DNA of 51,727 bases from Methanomassiliicoccales archaeon (GTDB taxonomy: Archaea; Thermoplasmatota; Thermoplasmata; RBG-16-68-12; SOIM01). Both the position numbers and the translations under genes were made by a program. The DNA lies in contig SOIM01000006.1 in assembly GCA_004377185.1 (NCBI GenBank), positions 1-51,727 of the forward strand. Reading direction: 5' to 3'. The notes under the pieces are model-generated. The model worked only from the letters and a program-made list of their open reading frames with translations, was not told the DNA's origin and searched no databases. Shown piece after piece: positions 26,401-33,912 of the stretch. Numbering within the stretch: the first letter of the stretch is position 1; the number at the start of each line of letters is the position of its first letter.

Positions 26401-27755
26401 AGGTGATGACGAACAGAACGACCAATCACCCGCGGCCCACTCTGCAAGTGGGTCTTGCCGATCCCACTAGAGGTGAGCTTGATTGGAGGGCTATAGAGGT
26501 ATTCCTCGACGGCGTGAACATCACTTCCCAGTCCCTGATAAGTTTGCCATTCGGAGTATGGGAAGGCAAGTTCGGATACTGGGACGGCACGATAACCTAC
26601 ACTCCACCTGATAGACTGAGAAACGGAATCCACACTCTTGATGTCAGGGTCGGAGATCTGACCGGAAACACCGCGGTGGGAAACTTCACCTTCGTCATAG
26701 ACACGCAAGCGCCATTCATCAGCCTGATAGGACCTTCGCTCTATTCAACTCGCCAGCCAACCGCCATTGTCGGCGGCTATACCGAGACCGAGAAGCCCGT
26801 AGTGATCAGGGAGCTGGAGATTGTGGCAGATGAGGACGGGTTCTTCCAAGCGGAGATAGTTTTGGTTGAGGGAGAGAACCGAATAGACGTCACGGCAATC
26901 GATTGGTTCGGAAGGAACGTTGCAGGGGACATAGTCAGGTCTAATCCCAACACGGTGGTCCAGACCATCATCTATGATCTGCAGGATCCGGTCCTGACGG
27001 GCGTGAGGTTCGTGGAAGGCACCCTTACGAGCAACGAGTACGGCACGATTGGCGGAAAGGTGGAGGAATACATCGCTGAGGGAACCACCTACGACCCGAG
27101 AACGGTCACTCTGAGAATAAACGGTGAAGCGGTGGAAATCCAGAGCGACGGACTGTTCGACAAAGTGTTGACTCTCAACGAAGGTCAGAACACCTTCCTC
27201 TTGGTTGCCACAGATGCAGCAGGTAACAGCGTATCAATGTACAAGAACATAACAAGGGACACCACACCCCCATCTTTGATTCTTGATGAAGTTCCGTCCT
27301 CCACCGAGGGTTCTGAAGTGACGATTTCGGGCACGGTCGATGCCGGTTCGATACTGACAGTAAATGGCAAGTTCGTAAGCACCGCAGGCGGAACATTCGA
27401 GGACAAGGTGGCTCTGCAGCCCGGACCGAACGTGATATACGTGGAAGCGGCCGATTCAGCGGGTAATGTCAGGAGCCTGCAAGTCGTGGTCGTCAAAGAG
27501 ACAGCGGACATGCTCCCGTATCTCATAATGGCGGTCCTCATCATTGTGGGACTCATCCTCGGGTACTTCGTTGGGTCGCGTCTCAGAAAAGAGGGAATCG
27601 AACCCGAAGAGGAGGAGGAGGTTGAGGAGGAGGCTCTGGCTGAGGAACCCACTGAAGAGGAGGTTGAGGAAGTTCTCGAAGCTGAGGCATTGGTCGAAGA
27701 AGAAACCATTGCAGACCTGGGCACCCAAGAAGAGCTGATAGAGGAAGAGGTGTGA
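20433..27755 (+). CDS. Giant membrane-anchored subtilisin-like protein with WD40 insertion; catalytic Ser lost
   Basis: About 2440 residues from ATG 20433, chosen for GGAGAGGT 6 nt upstream. A signal peptide is followed by the S8 Asp site (LIDTGID, Asp126) and then about 870 inserted residues before the His site (EHGTAMAS, His997). The insert includes a WD40-like propeller (about 355-715; e.g. SPDGTMVATASRDGLVRVW). The nucleophile motif GTS-M-A reads G-S-D-I-S-A-A, placing Asp1197 where Ser is expected. The oxyanion Asn segment reads VGPGGDYG, without Asn. C-terminal Ig/CARDB-like domains lead to one membrane helix (YLIMAVLIIVGLILGYFVG), a basic stop and a Glu-rich cytoplasmic tail. I infer a non-catalytic binding protein on the cell surface. 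Confidence 0.88.
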   Translation: MAKDVRRQLWGAIMAAILMVLTTFSTLAAPSSPSIGELEEEAVSTLEEDLPDAESKGVEVAEESGSPEMTDLDYPEVYYPSGLGMNEPLGEEPIGTNSNGLLDHHGVQGAWAQGVNGSGVNVALIDTGIDLGHPDLIGTYATDNIYFDPVMGEIVVQRGSSQGVEVANLAQDYVMDYTIKREGTDMVEFVDYILYPGNGTIIFTPPLGSNMEITASYTPTSPYYGWPIAFDPVSMSNFLEQNHTKDTWFANCTQVGPGPFEYSHTLIVDGETEFGGTYEKWGTDPRENSALLPGGNKENFDLTSLNLTYDKDFWYVGFDTWMKVTTENASIEEFVPLALFGVMFDVDNETGGTTTVPEGKLIDTNTSHSDDVLDAEISPDGTMVATASRDGLVRVWYTSNATRIKTLYGHDASNPPFAVAWSPDSSKIASLSDDKLYVWNRFDWDNPWWKPVTVSDTGDALGTYGSLGLDTIGLASILDFSPNETTVAYGGNNIGGVYRSVVNFYDYASGYSYHMVLSDGSTFVRAAAFNPDNSNELAASLDLYFHPPNLPASNVIAVYDLSTATFNTGTGTSVTDGTNILGHSRFVNTIAWSSDGQRIVSGSAENRTVRVWLSDGTSVGTINAMKIVTSVDWSPLPLNKIVYSTIRSAGSATLATADEDGNPLDSDTVRLDYYSAKWSPLTGDNILVTASADFSARLWDDSLSLIRVLVAQKPDYALYVVGGGKWNQKDEKWEPGFNATRFYTWNDTTGWTYVVLSDLTTDQTEAYQIWGDSQFIEVAIPRSLLGNPTSMAVEMFSAPHNDTHHAQDSVPEDLNVFDIPERGTDAKKGIDWNPVVTSLSTFTWKEIKYYYVNVSSQSGIFHFGFHPSPHIINKKGAVGVLVVDSKRPFDYDTVYVDLNVDNVFDNQDVILTRDSPTAALDEVGPGSGPPDGIPDISAGIMYYMSDGFTPIPYSEKYTERRKATEETFQNVIPPNGDIVAFIGEFFIDEDTGEKAEHGTAMASIIAAQGIIGASPEEKILGVAPGAKFIILANTRDEIEHAWNFAVEGYDGKIGTGDEAQIVLNAFNYPRVVEKGWDYYSRKVDDMSMVYGKEKNIFVGPGGDYGWGYGTVSSPNAAPGTVTVGRASDFSFWAGGLEGPNAHYGDVEISSSRGPTPVGISKPDVVAIGTGKIDIPLFNKMFSDGTGAKRDVPIKGSDISAAATAGVLALIYEAYKSKYGVFPTATEAKEILMSGADDINYDTLCQGAGFVNATRSVSIALGNGGLSVSPSTFSYGHFMGKRYPSFSNILSAGDTDIKQFTLKNSGSTPTVVNVDTAIFNKTGDYYLSANTTVDTYATDGRIVFWINSSGVFKVKDEGMGVYNVTSQVDPFDASLWNNADLVKITAYSSYELMVKLGGVSPTGVKTYVQNYSFTMTVYDWNLSNDLFPHPEAHPKDLNTIAELHSEANLLLGVDPMTNVIEARIHDPASRIDDGLVVVLRPRDTTPDKTYTWEFLIETYEKISWPWLEINPATPINVPASGQATFNATIRVPTNAMVGSYEGAITVADTGSGENITIPILVNVAINSPNVRFGGVNGTSDLYDNNRIFGGYEKGMRGTTRLAKPYTGDWRFYYFNIPDAGFFKSAGLKLWIEGNWTLKPSDMDFYVLGYKAPNTNVTRYGPYNLGVLGKSEVAREPGFETNTNMSSEIIAFDMKTGINVLALHGVILNGSKPFEFVFGGGGGWIQVTPPEIKERRSVRYGEKDLRIISNMDFTEGMTASAVGPAITESYRDVEIEQDYQPWWQWDNWGEWLQRGSYTKIINVSNAYILDVHIVGDDKAIDLDLGVFREDEPPDGELELEEVKDIYCVKIGGTKWTYDADPDADEHVVWIQPPDGTYIIKVLGYDISGKYGHFDIDIAITLGSGERGYWIEGTGPDDIIIGTEGGLLRLTAVGITLHWNLQGSTPPGEYGGAVMIGTPQAPTIVVVPVTIIYDPDPPEIISFALSASGYEIEVMTNRTTNHPRPTLQVGLADPTRGELDWRAIEVFLDGVNITSQSLISLPFGVWEGKFGYWDGTITYTPPDRLRNGIHTLDVRVGDLTGNTAVGNFTFVIDTQAPFISLIGPSLYSTRQPTAIVGGYTETEKPVVIRELEIVADEDGFFQAEIVLVEGENRIDVTAIDWFGRNVAGDIVRSNPNTVVQTIIYDLQDPVLTGVRFVEGTLTSNEYGTIGGKVEEYIAEGTTYDPRTVTLRINGEAVEIQSDGLFDKVLTLNEGQNTFLLVATDAAGNSVSMYKNITRDTTPPSLILDEVPSSTEGSEVTISGTVDAGSILTVNGKFVSTAGGTFEDKVALQPGPNVIYVEAADSAGNVRSLQVVVVKETADMLPYLIMAVLIIVGLILGYFVGSRLRKEGIEPEEEEEVEEEALAEEPTEEEVEEVLEAEALVEEETIADLGTQEELIEEEV

Positions 27756-27840
27756 TCCGCCCAGAATACGCCATGCTACGACTTTTGCCGACTGAAAAGA
27801 AATAATACGAATGAGGGCATTCATCAGGAGGGTGGGTCCT

Positions 27841-29109
27841 ATGGTCACATCAAATGTCCCTGGTTTCTACAAGAAAACCCCCGAGGAGAGATTGGACTTC
27901 GTAAGGGAATTCGCAGACCTGGACGAAGAGGACGTGAGGGTACTCTCGAACACCGGCGCAATGAAGATGGACGAAGTCGACAGGATGATAGAGAACGTCA
28001 TCGGCACCATGCCCATTCCACTGGGGATAGCCACCAACTTCCTCATCAACGGAAAGGACTACATCATACCGATGGCCCTTGAGGAACCGTCCGTGGTGGC
28101 TGCGGCCTCCAACGCTGCCAAGATGGCCAGGTCAAAGGGCGGGTTCAGGACGAGCAGCACACCTCCACTGATGATAGGGCAGATCCAGCTCACGAACGTG
28201 GAGGACGCACAAGATGCCAAGAGAATCATCGAGGAGAACAAGGAAGAGATCCTGAGGATGGCGAACGAGAAGGATCCGATCCTTTTGAAGGTGGGTGGTG
28301 GAGCCAAGGACGTACAGGTGAGGGTTCTTGAGACCATCAGAGGTCCGATGGTCGTTTCTCATCTCATAGTGGACTGCAGGGATGCCATGGGTGCGAACGC
28401 GGTGAACACGATGGCTGAGGGCGTTGCACCATTCATAGAGAGACTCACGAAGGGTAGAGTCTACCTAAGGATAATCTCGAATCTGGCCGATCTGAGGATT
28501 GCGAAGGCTGAAGCGGTGTTTGGAAAGGATTCAATCGGGGGAGAGGAGGTCGTTGACGGGATACTGGAAGCCTACGCCTTCGCTGCCGCTGACCCCTACA
28601 GGGCTGCAACTCACAACAAGGGTGTAATGAACGGTATAAGCGCTGTGGTGATAGCCACTGGGAACGATTTCAGGGCGGTCGAATCAGGGGCGCATTCGTA
28701 CGCGTCCAAAACGGGACAGTACAGCCCGCTTACAAGGTACGAGAAGAACGAGGACGGAGATCTGGTCGGCTGCATCGAAATCCCGATGGCCGTTGGGCTT
28801 GTGGGCGGTGCCACTGCCGTACATCCGACAGCCAGAAGGAACGTGAAGATTCTCGGTGTCAAGACCGCCTCCGAGCTTGCGGAGATAATCGCGGCCGTAG
28901 GTCTAGCTCAGAACTTTGCCGCTCTCCGAGCCCTTGCGACCGAAGGGATACAGAGAGGGCACATGTCCTTGCATGCACGCAACATCGCGGTCACGGTCGG
29001 AGCAGAAGGAGAAGAGGTCGACAAGATCGTGGAGAGACTCGTAGCCGAGAAGAAGGTGAGGATGGATCGAGCGGAAGAGATTTTGAAGGAGCTCCGGGGA
29101 CAGAGCTAA
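27841..29109 (+). CDS. hmgA: Hydroxymethylglutaryl-CoA reductase, class II
   Basis: This enzyme makes mevalonate from HMG-CoA for archaeal isoprenoid lipids. The class II pattern is clear: E-N-V-I-G (51-55) with the catalytic Glu, [10 protein letters not shown] (181-190), N-K-G-V-M-N-G with the catalytic Lys260, and the C-terminal catalytic His in [10 protein letters not shown]. The 422-residue length fits class II enzymes such as those of Pseudomonas mevalonii and Archaeoglobus. ATG 27841 is chosen over ATG 27811 because AGGAGGGTGG lies just upstream and the family starts at this point. Two genes for a later step of the archaeal mevalonate route lie about 9 kb away. Confidence 0.95.
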   Translation: MVTSNVPGFYKKTPEERLDFVREFADLDEEDVRVLSNTGAMKMDEVDRMIENVIGTMPIPLGIATNFLINGKDYIIPMALEEPSVVAAASNAAKMARSKGGFRTSSTPPLMIGQIQLTNVEDAQDAKRIIEENKEEILRMANEKDPILLKVGGGAKDVQVRVLETIRGPMVVSHLIVDCRDAMGANAVNTMAEGVAPFIERLTKGRVYLRIISNLADLRIAKAEAVFGKDSIGGEEVVDGILEAYAFAAADPYRAATHNKGVMNGISAVVIATGNDFRAVESGAHSYASKTGQYSPLTRYEKNEDGDLVGCIEIPMAVGLVGGATAVHPTARRNVKILGVKTASELAEIIAAVGLAQNFAALRALATEGIQRGHMSLHARNIAVTVGAEGEEVDKIVERLVAEKKVRMDRAEEILKELRGQS

Positions 29110-29110
29110 G

Positions 29111-29118
29111 CTTTTTTT
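29111..29118 (+). terminator. Oligo-T terminator after hmgA
   Basis: A run of seven T follows the hmgA stop codon within a few bases. T-tracts on the non-template strand are the usual archaeal intrinsic termination signal. Confidence 0.5.
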
Positions 29119-29472
29119 CGGATTCGGACGTTTTCCCCGGTTGTTAATGTAGTAAATATATTTTATTATCTAATTACGCTACTAAGAAGAGTAGTTAAGG
29201 CTTAGATTAAATCTCGCGGTTTTGCGGATAGGAACGAGCAAGATGAGAGTATCTCAGTTTAGGTCTAACATTAAGATACGATTGTGATTACGTTATAGCA
29301 TATATTCGTGAACCTAGAGCCTTAAACACACTCCAAGACGACCCCTCAAATCTAGAACTCACACGAAACATCATTTCTCGGCCTCAAAAGAAGGGGGTGA
29401 AAGGTCAACTTCCATGATTCTATGCAATCTTTTTCATTCTTATGTAAAAATAATAAAGTGGCAATAAAAATC

Positions 29473-29481
29473 TTTTTATAT
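29473..29481 (+). promoter_or_regulatory. TATA box of the serine recombinase gene
   Basis: TTTTTATAT lies about 45 bp before ATG 29522, giving a leader of about 18 nt. GGGATGGGAT in that leader may serve as a ribosome-binding site. Confidence 0.45.
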
Positions 29482-29521
29482 TCACTCCCCGATACCTTTT
29501 AGGATCGGGATGGGATAGATT

Positions 29522-30400
29522 ATGACGAGGGCTGCAATTTACGCCAGAGTTTCCACAGAAGACCAGGCCAAGGAAGGATACTCACTGGACGCTCAGAAGG
29601 ACAGGTTGAGAGCATACTGCCAGGCCAAGGGATGGGAGATTGCTGATGAGTACATAGAGGACGGACATTCTGGAAGGGATACGAAAAGGCCGGCCTACCA
29701 GAAAATGCTTGAAGAAAAGGATGACTGGGACACCCTTCTTGTAATCAAAATGGACAGAATCCACAGGAACAGTAAGAACTTCATGGAGATGATGGACGAC
29801 CTGAAGAGGTGGGAGAAGGAGTTCTCGAGCATGCAAGAATCCCTGGACACCAGCACCGCAATGGGCAGGTTTGTGATGGATATCATTCAGAGGATCGCGC
29901 AACTGGAGAGCGAACAGATTGGTGAAAGGGTCTACATGGGGATGAAGCAGAAGGCTTCCACAGTGGGTGGACCGCTTGGGGGTTACACACCCTATGGCTA
30001 TGACTATGATGACGGCCAGCTTATCGTAAATGAAGAGGAGAGAAAGGGCGTGCTTCTAATCTTCGAAGAGTATCTTGCGGGCCGGACCACAAGGGAGATT
30101 GCAAATCTTCTCAATTTCAAGGACGTACCGAAAAGAACCAACACTCCGTGGTTCAAAATGACAGTATCTAGGATGTTGAGGAATCCAGTATATTGTGGGT
30201 ACAAGAAATGGGATGAAATACTCAGAAAAGCAGATCATCAAGAAATCATAGATGTTCAGACTTTCAACGAAGTGCAAAAGGAGATTGTGAGAAGAATAAG
30301 AAGACCCAGTCTGAAGTATGAGCCGCGATTGATACCCGAGGTCCCTCTACTTGAACAGGAACAAATCTCAGACGATGAATGCTCAGAAACCACCGTCTAA
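29522..30400 (+). CDS. Site-specific serine recombinase (short form)
   Basis: The resolvase domain (about 1-140) has the catalytic Ser11 in YARVSTEDQ, Y-S-L-D-A-Q-x-x-R-L, and the D-R-I-H-R-N motif with catalytic arginines. The recombinase domain (about 160-250) follows: G-G-x-x-P-Y-G-Y, TTREIANLLN, and M-L-R-N-P-V-Y-C-G-Y. At 292 residues it lacks the zinc-ribbon and coiled-coil tail of typical large serine recombinases (450 or more residues). It may therefore be a compact archaeal version or a worn remnant, although the frame is intact. It sits in an AT-rich island with a ribbon-helix-helix gene, pointing to an integrated element. Confidence 0.92.
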   Translation: MTRAAIYARVSTEDQAKEGYSLDAQKDRLRAYCQAKGWEIADEYIEDGHSGRDTKRPAYQKMLEEKDDWDTLLVIKMDRIHRNSKNFMEMMDDLKRWEKEFSSMQESLDTSTAMGRFVMDIIQRIAQLESEQIGERVYMGMKQKASTVGGPLGGYTPYGYDYDDGQLIVNEEERKGVLLIFEEYLAGRTTREIANLLNFKDVPKRTNTPWFKMTVSRMLRNPVYCGYKKWDEILRKADHQEIIDVQTFNEVQKEIVRRIRRPSLKYEPRLIPEVPLLEQEQISDDECSETTV

Positions 30401-30639
30401 AAGGGTCTTAACTCGAATCTATGGCAACTATCGGACTACCACTAGTTGCTGAGAACCTGTAATTCCTGTTACTATACATAGTTCACATAGCTTGATATGA
30501 GATATACGATTCTATGGGATTGATGATACAGTATCTCCTATACGGACCATATCAATACAACAATCAAATGATATCTATATAAAGGATAGAAAACATAAAA
30601 CAATATATACAGATAGAACTATACACGAACGGCGGTATC
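30401..30639. other. AT-rich spacer inside the mobile island
   Basis: No gene is seen. The right half contains two TATA-like elements, CTATATAAAG (about 30572-30581) and CAATATATAC (30601-30610), which probably drive the small gene that follows. A 6-bp inverted pair GAGATA/TATCTC (30499-30537) is too weak to interpret. Confidence 0.4.
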
Positions 30640-30789
30640 ATGCCGAAACCTGCAAAGAAAATCACTAGCATACAACTCACAACCGATACACGGGACCGAC
30701 TCTACAAACTGAAGTTCAGAAAGACCTATGACGAGTTTCTGAGCGAACTCTGTGTTCTGTACGAAGAAAGTCAAGAAGAGGAGGAGTAG
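30640..30789 (+). CDS. Small ribbon-helix-helix (CopG-like) DNA-binding protein
   Basis: This 49-residue reading frame starts at ATG 30640 and ends at TAG 30787-30789. A basic N-terminus (MPKPAKK) leads into the strand ITSIQLTTDTRDRL and a helix pair ending in TYDEFLSELCVLYEE, the ribbon-helix-helix pattern. Such proteins are dimeric repressors of plasmids, viruses and toxin operons. Two TATA-like boxes lie within 70 bp upstream. Together with the recombinase it suggests a small integrated element. The toxin partner that CopG-like antitoxins usually have is absent. Confidence 0.75.
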   Translation: MPKPAKKITSIQLTTDTRDRLYKLKFRKTYDEFLSELCVLYEESQEEEE

Positions 30790-30870
30790 GATCACACCCG
30801 CGTCCCTTGGTTTGTCCTATCATAAAGCTCTAAACTTTACTTATAATCTGAGTATTGATACTAAGTTTCC

Positions 30871-30880
30871 TATATAATGT
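30871..30880 (+). promoter_or_regulatory. TATA box of rfcL
   Basis: TATATAATGT would place the transcription start near 30902, about 11 nt before ATG 30913. Confidence 0.45.
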
Positions 30881-30912
30881 AGCACCTTAACCAGCGGTTC
30901 TGCAACAACCTA

Positions 30913-32340
30913 ATGTATCGGATTCGCGATTCCCCTCCAATGATCGATTGGGCCGAGAAGTATCGCCCTAAGTCGCTGGGGGAGGTAGCAGGAAATTCTC
31001 AGGCAATCAACCAACTCCGTCGCTGGGCGGGGTCCTGGGACCACAAGACCCCTTCCAAAAGGGGCGTTGTCTTGGCAGGCGACCCGGGCATAGGAAAGAC
31101 CTCCGCTGCACTGGCACTTGCGAACGATTTCGGATGGATCGTGGTGGAGATGAACGCCTCGGACAAGAGGAACGCTCAAGCGGTCAGGGACATCGCACTG
31201 AGAGGGGCCGTGGGCGAGACCTTTGCCGATGATGGCAGGTTCCTTTCTGTCAAGGAAGGTGACAGGAAACTGATCATCCTGGATGAGGCTGACAACCTTT
31301 TCGGCAAAGAGGATTTTGGGGGAATAGGAGCCATAGCGGATGTCCTCAGACTGACCAAACAGCCCATAATACTCATCGCGAACGATCTCTACAGCCTGAC
31401 GAGGAGGTCATCTGCAATAAAGCGAAGATGTACGATAATCAGATTTCGAAAACCTGATGCGTCAGCAGTTGTCAAAGTCCTCAGGGACATTGCAAGGAAG
31501 GAAGGCGTCAAGGTGGCCGAAGAGGCGATACGATACGTGGCGGAACGGAATGCTGGGGACCTTCGATCATCCATAAACGACCTGCAGTCACTGGTCGAAG
31601 GTAGAGAAGAGGTTCTTGCCGAGCACGTGGAGAGCTTGGGATACCGGGACCGAAAGAAGGACATCTACAAGACCCTGTCCGATATCTTCAGGACCTCGAG
31701 TTGCAAGAAATCCAGAGAGAGTGTCTTTCAGCTGGACGAATCCCCTGAATACTTCATTCTCTGGATCGACCACAATATTCCCTTGGACTACAGGGACCCC
31801 GAGGACATGGCAAGGGCTTTCAACGCTCTCTCCAGGGCGGACGTGTATTTGGGTAGGGTCGCAAGGCTCAGATACTACGGTCTGTGGAGCTATGCGACCG
31901 ATATGATGGCTTGCGGGGTCTCGATGGCGAGGAAGGGCAGGTACGAAGGAGGAAGGTTCAATTTCCCGCTTTGGTTGACGAAGATGTCCAGGTCAAGGGG
32001 GATAAGGAACACAATCAAAAGCATAAGCAAGAAGGTGGGCGACTACTGTCACACCTCTTCTGGTGTCGTATCCAGGGACATGTTCCCGAATTTCAGGTTC
32101 CTGTTCAAGACTGATCCAAATTTCAGATTCTACATGACTAAGAGACTTGATTTCACAGAGAGAGAGATCGGGTTCCTCCTCGGGGAGAAGGAGGACTCGG
32201 CAGCGGTGAGGCAACTCATTGAGGCAATTCGCAGGATGAAGAGCAAGGAAGAGGAAGGTGTGGAGATCTTCACCGATTATGAGAAGAAGGAGAAGGTCCG
32301 GAAGCAGACCAAGGCACAGAAGAGCTTGGGAGAGTACTAG
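30913..32340 (+). CDS. rfcL: Replication factor C large subunit (clamp loader)
   Basis: RFC-L with small subunits loads PCNA at primer ends in archaeal replication. The family start W-x-E-K-Y-R-P-K-S-L-x-E-V-x-G-N is followed by Walker A GDPGIGKT (56-63 from ATG 30913), Walker B IILDEAD (121-127) and sensor 1 IANDLYS. Later come S-x-R-R-S-x-x-I-K and the AAA+ lid G-D-L-R-S-S-I-N-D-L. The C-terminus is Lys/Glu-rich and ends in QKSLGEY, a degenerate PCNA-interaction motif. Family members often begin at the second Met (ATG 30940, MIDWAEKYRP), so the first nine residues are uncertain. Confidence 0.95.
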   Translation: MYRIRDSPPMIDWAEKYRPKSLGEVAGNSQAINQLRRWAGSWDHKTPSKRGVVLAGDPGIGKTSAALALANDFGWIVVEMNASDKRNAQAVRDIALRGAVGETFADDGRFLSVKEGDRKLIILDEADNLFGKEDFGGIGAIADVLRLTKQPIILIANDLYSLTRRSSAIKRRCTIIRFRKPDASAVVKVLRDIARKEGVKVAEEAIRYVAERNAGDLRSSINDLQSLVEGREEVLAEHVESLGYRDRKKDIYKTLSDIFRTSSCKKSRESVFQLDESPEYFILWIDHNIPLDYRDPEDMARAFNALSRADVYLGRVARLRYYGLWSYATDMMACGVSMARKGRYEGGRFNFPLWLTKMSRSRGIRNTIKSISKKVGDYCHTSSGVVSRDMFPNFRFLFKTDPNFRFYMTKRLDFTEREIGFLLGEKEDSAAVRQLIEAIRRMKSKEEEGVEIFTDYEKKEKVRKQTKAQKSLGEY

Positions 32341-32356
32341 TTCCCGTAACGCAAAA

Positions 32357-32366
32357 CAATTTATTG
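32357..32366 (+). promoter_or_regulatory. TATA box of taw1
   Basis: CAATTTATTG is centred 26 bp before GTG 32387, supporting leaderless initiation at that GTG. Confidence 0.45.
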
Positions 32367-32386
32367 CCAAATGTCAATGGTGCCTT

Positions 32387-33313
32387 GTGGATTCGAATAC
32401 CAAGCGGCTTTTCGAAAGACAGGGGTACAAGATAGTGGGCGCCCACAGCGGCGTCAAACTGTGCCACTGGATGAGACAGAAGTTGCTGTACCGGAGGCCG
32501 TGCTACAAGGAACATTTCTACGGAATCGAGAGTCACAGATGCCTTCAGATGAGCCCAACGTTGGAACAGTGCAATCTCAACTGCATATTCTGTTGGAGGA
32601 TGCAGAATTTCTCGGGATGGGAGTTCGAGAGCGTCGATGATCCTGAGGAGATGTTGGAGAAGTCCCTTGATGCCCAGAAGGAGCTCGTATCAGGCTTCAA
32701 AGGGGACGAAAGGTGCGACCCGAAGATGTGGGAGGAGGCCAGGAACCCGAATCAAGTGGCCATTTCACTCACAGGTGAGCCGACCTTATACCCCAGACTG
32801 AATGAATTCATAGAGCTCTGCAACAGTAGAGGTATGACGACATTCTTGGTCACGAACGGAACCACACCGAGAGTGCTGGAGAGACTGGATCCCTTGCCTA
32901 CGCAGCTCTACATAACGGTCGCCGCACCTAACCCTGACATCTACAAAAAGCTCTGTGCGCCCCAAAGCGAGAGGGACTGGGAGAGATTGAACAGAAGCCT
33001 GGAACTGCTTCCCTCCCTAGGTACAAGGACTGTGATCCGTCTCACACTCGTGGATGGACTGAACATCGGGTGGGAGGATGAGTATTCGAAGTTGATCGAG
33101 AAGGCTGAGCCCGACTTCGTGGAACCCAAAGCGTACGTCTTTGTGGGGGCTTCCAGAGAGAGACTGAGCATCGAGAACATGCCCAGCCACGAAACAGTGA
33201 GAGATTTCGGGAGAAGGCTGGCGTCCAGACTGGGTTTTGAAGCCGTCAGTGAGAGAACGGACAGCAGGGTCGTGCTACTGAGTTCGGGGAAGACCTCTCC
33301 CAAGATTCATTAG
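32387..33313 (+). CDS. taw1: 4-demethylwyosine synthase Taw1 (TYW1), radical SAM
   Basis: Taw1 condenses pyruvate carbons onto N1-methylguanosine-37 of tRNA-Phe, the first step after m1G in wyosine formation. With a GTG start at 32387, the cysteines of the second cluster fall at 26, 39 and 52 and those of the radical SAM cluster (C-x3-C-x2-C) at 62, 66 and 69. These are the same numbers as in the Methanocaldococcus jannaschii enzyme. This and a TATA-like CAATTTATTG 26 bp upstream settle the start; upstream codons overlap rfcL. Other hallmarks are F-Y-G-I-E-S-H-R-C, L-T-G-E-P-T-L-Y-P and the C-terminal D-S-R-V-V-L-L. Confidence 0.96.
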   Translation: MDSNTKRLFERQGYKIVGAHSGVKLCHWMRQKLLYRRPCYKEHFYGIESHRCLQMSPTLEQCNLNCIFCWRMQNFSGWEFESVDDPEEMLEKSLDAQKELVSGFKGDERCDPKMWEEARNPNQVAISLTGEPTLYPRLNEFIELCNSRGMTTFLVTNGTTPRVLERLDPLPTQLYITVAAPNPDIYKKLCAPQSERDWERLNRSLELLPSLGTRTVIRLTLVDGLNIGWEDEYSKLIEKAEPDFVEPKAYVFVGASRERLSIENMPSHETVRDFGRRLASRLGFEAVSERTDSRVVLLSSGKTSPKIH

Positions 33314-33320
33314 TAACTGA

Positions 33321-33330
33321 TTTTTATATC
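33321..33330 (+). promoter_or_regulatory. TATA box of the small membrane protein gene
   Basis: TTTTTATATC is centred about 32 bp before ATG 33358, giving a leader of only about five bases. Confidence 0.45.
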
Positions 33331-33357
33331 CGCAACAGTATCGGATGGGCGACAAAG

Positions 33358-33870
33358 ATGGATTGGTTCACGGAAATCCTTCAGGCTGTACAAAGTCAGC
33401 CTTACTTGTTCTTCCTTCTGCTGTTCATATACAGCGTGCTTGTTGCCATCATCCTCCCCATACCCATAGAAATCGCACTCGTTTTCGCAATAGGGGACAT
33501 CCCCTTCCTCGTGGCCGTCGCGCTCACCATTGGAATAGGAAAGACGGTAGGAGCCGCGGGGATATTCTACCTAGGATTGAAGGTGGAGGACGACATCAGA
33601 CGATGGTCATCCAAATACCGGTTCATCGACAAGACAGTGAAGGCGCTGATAAAGTTCGTGGATAAAAGCGGGTACTGGGGCTTTTTCATTCTCCTGAGCA
33701 TCCCCTTCATGACGGATACTGTGCCGATATACATCTATTCGCTCTTCAACGAGGAGGGGCGACTTATGAAATGGAACTACTTCCTGCTCACCAATTTCGC
33801 TGCTGGGATTGTAAGATCGATAATCTTCCTCGGACTCTGGAACTTTGGGATCCATCTGCTCCTGCAGTGA
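33358..33870 (+). CDS. Small multi-pass membrane protein, DedA/VTT-like
   Basis: The 170-residue protein has about four hydrophobic segments. They are YLFFLLLFIYSVLVAIILPIPIE, FLVAVALTIGIGKTVGAAGIF, a central GYWGFFILLSIPFMTD and the C-terminal FAAGIVRSIIFLGLW. The P-I-P-x-E re-entrant-like stretch and the G-K-x-x-G-A loop recall SNARE-associated/DedA (VTT) proteins and the small COG2426-type multidrug-export-like proteins. I cannot decide between these. A VTT protein would act in lipid scrambling or membrane homeostasis. The gene is transcribed separately, judging from its own TATA box. Confidence 0.75.
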   Translation: MDWFTEILQAVQSQPYLFFLLLFIYSVLVAIILPIPIEIALVFAIGDIPFLVAVALTIGIGKTVGAAGIFYLGLKVEDDIRRWSSKYRFIDKTVKALIKFVDKSGYWGFFILLSIPFMTDTVPIYIYSLFNEEGRLMKWNYFLLTNFAAGIVRSIIFLGLWNFGIHLLLQ

Positions 33871-33912
33871 TCTCATCGATAGGCTTATTTTCCTGGTTCT
33901 CTTCTTCACGGT

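Larger units (their letters stand above)
29110..29521. other. AT-rich intergenic region before the recombinase
   Basis: This stretch of about 410 bp has no convincing gene on either strand. It is markedly more AT-rich than the surrounding genes. A weak inverted pair TTAAGGCT (29195-29202) and AGCCTTAA (29318-29325) is present. I looked for a flanking direct repeat matching the other edge of the island and found only 8-9 base matches, too short to call an attachment site. Confidence 0.4.

Noticed and set aside
25485-26708. 407-codon open frame antisense to the giant subtilisin-like gene
   Set aside because: Low-complexity mixture without domain pattern; the plus-strand gene is continuous and well supported.
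29142-30890. Attachment-site direct repeats flanking the recombinase island
   Set aside because: Only 8-9-base matches (e.g. TAATGTAG, GATTCTATG) were found, which are expected by chance in AT-rich DNA.
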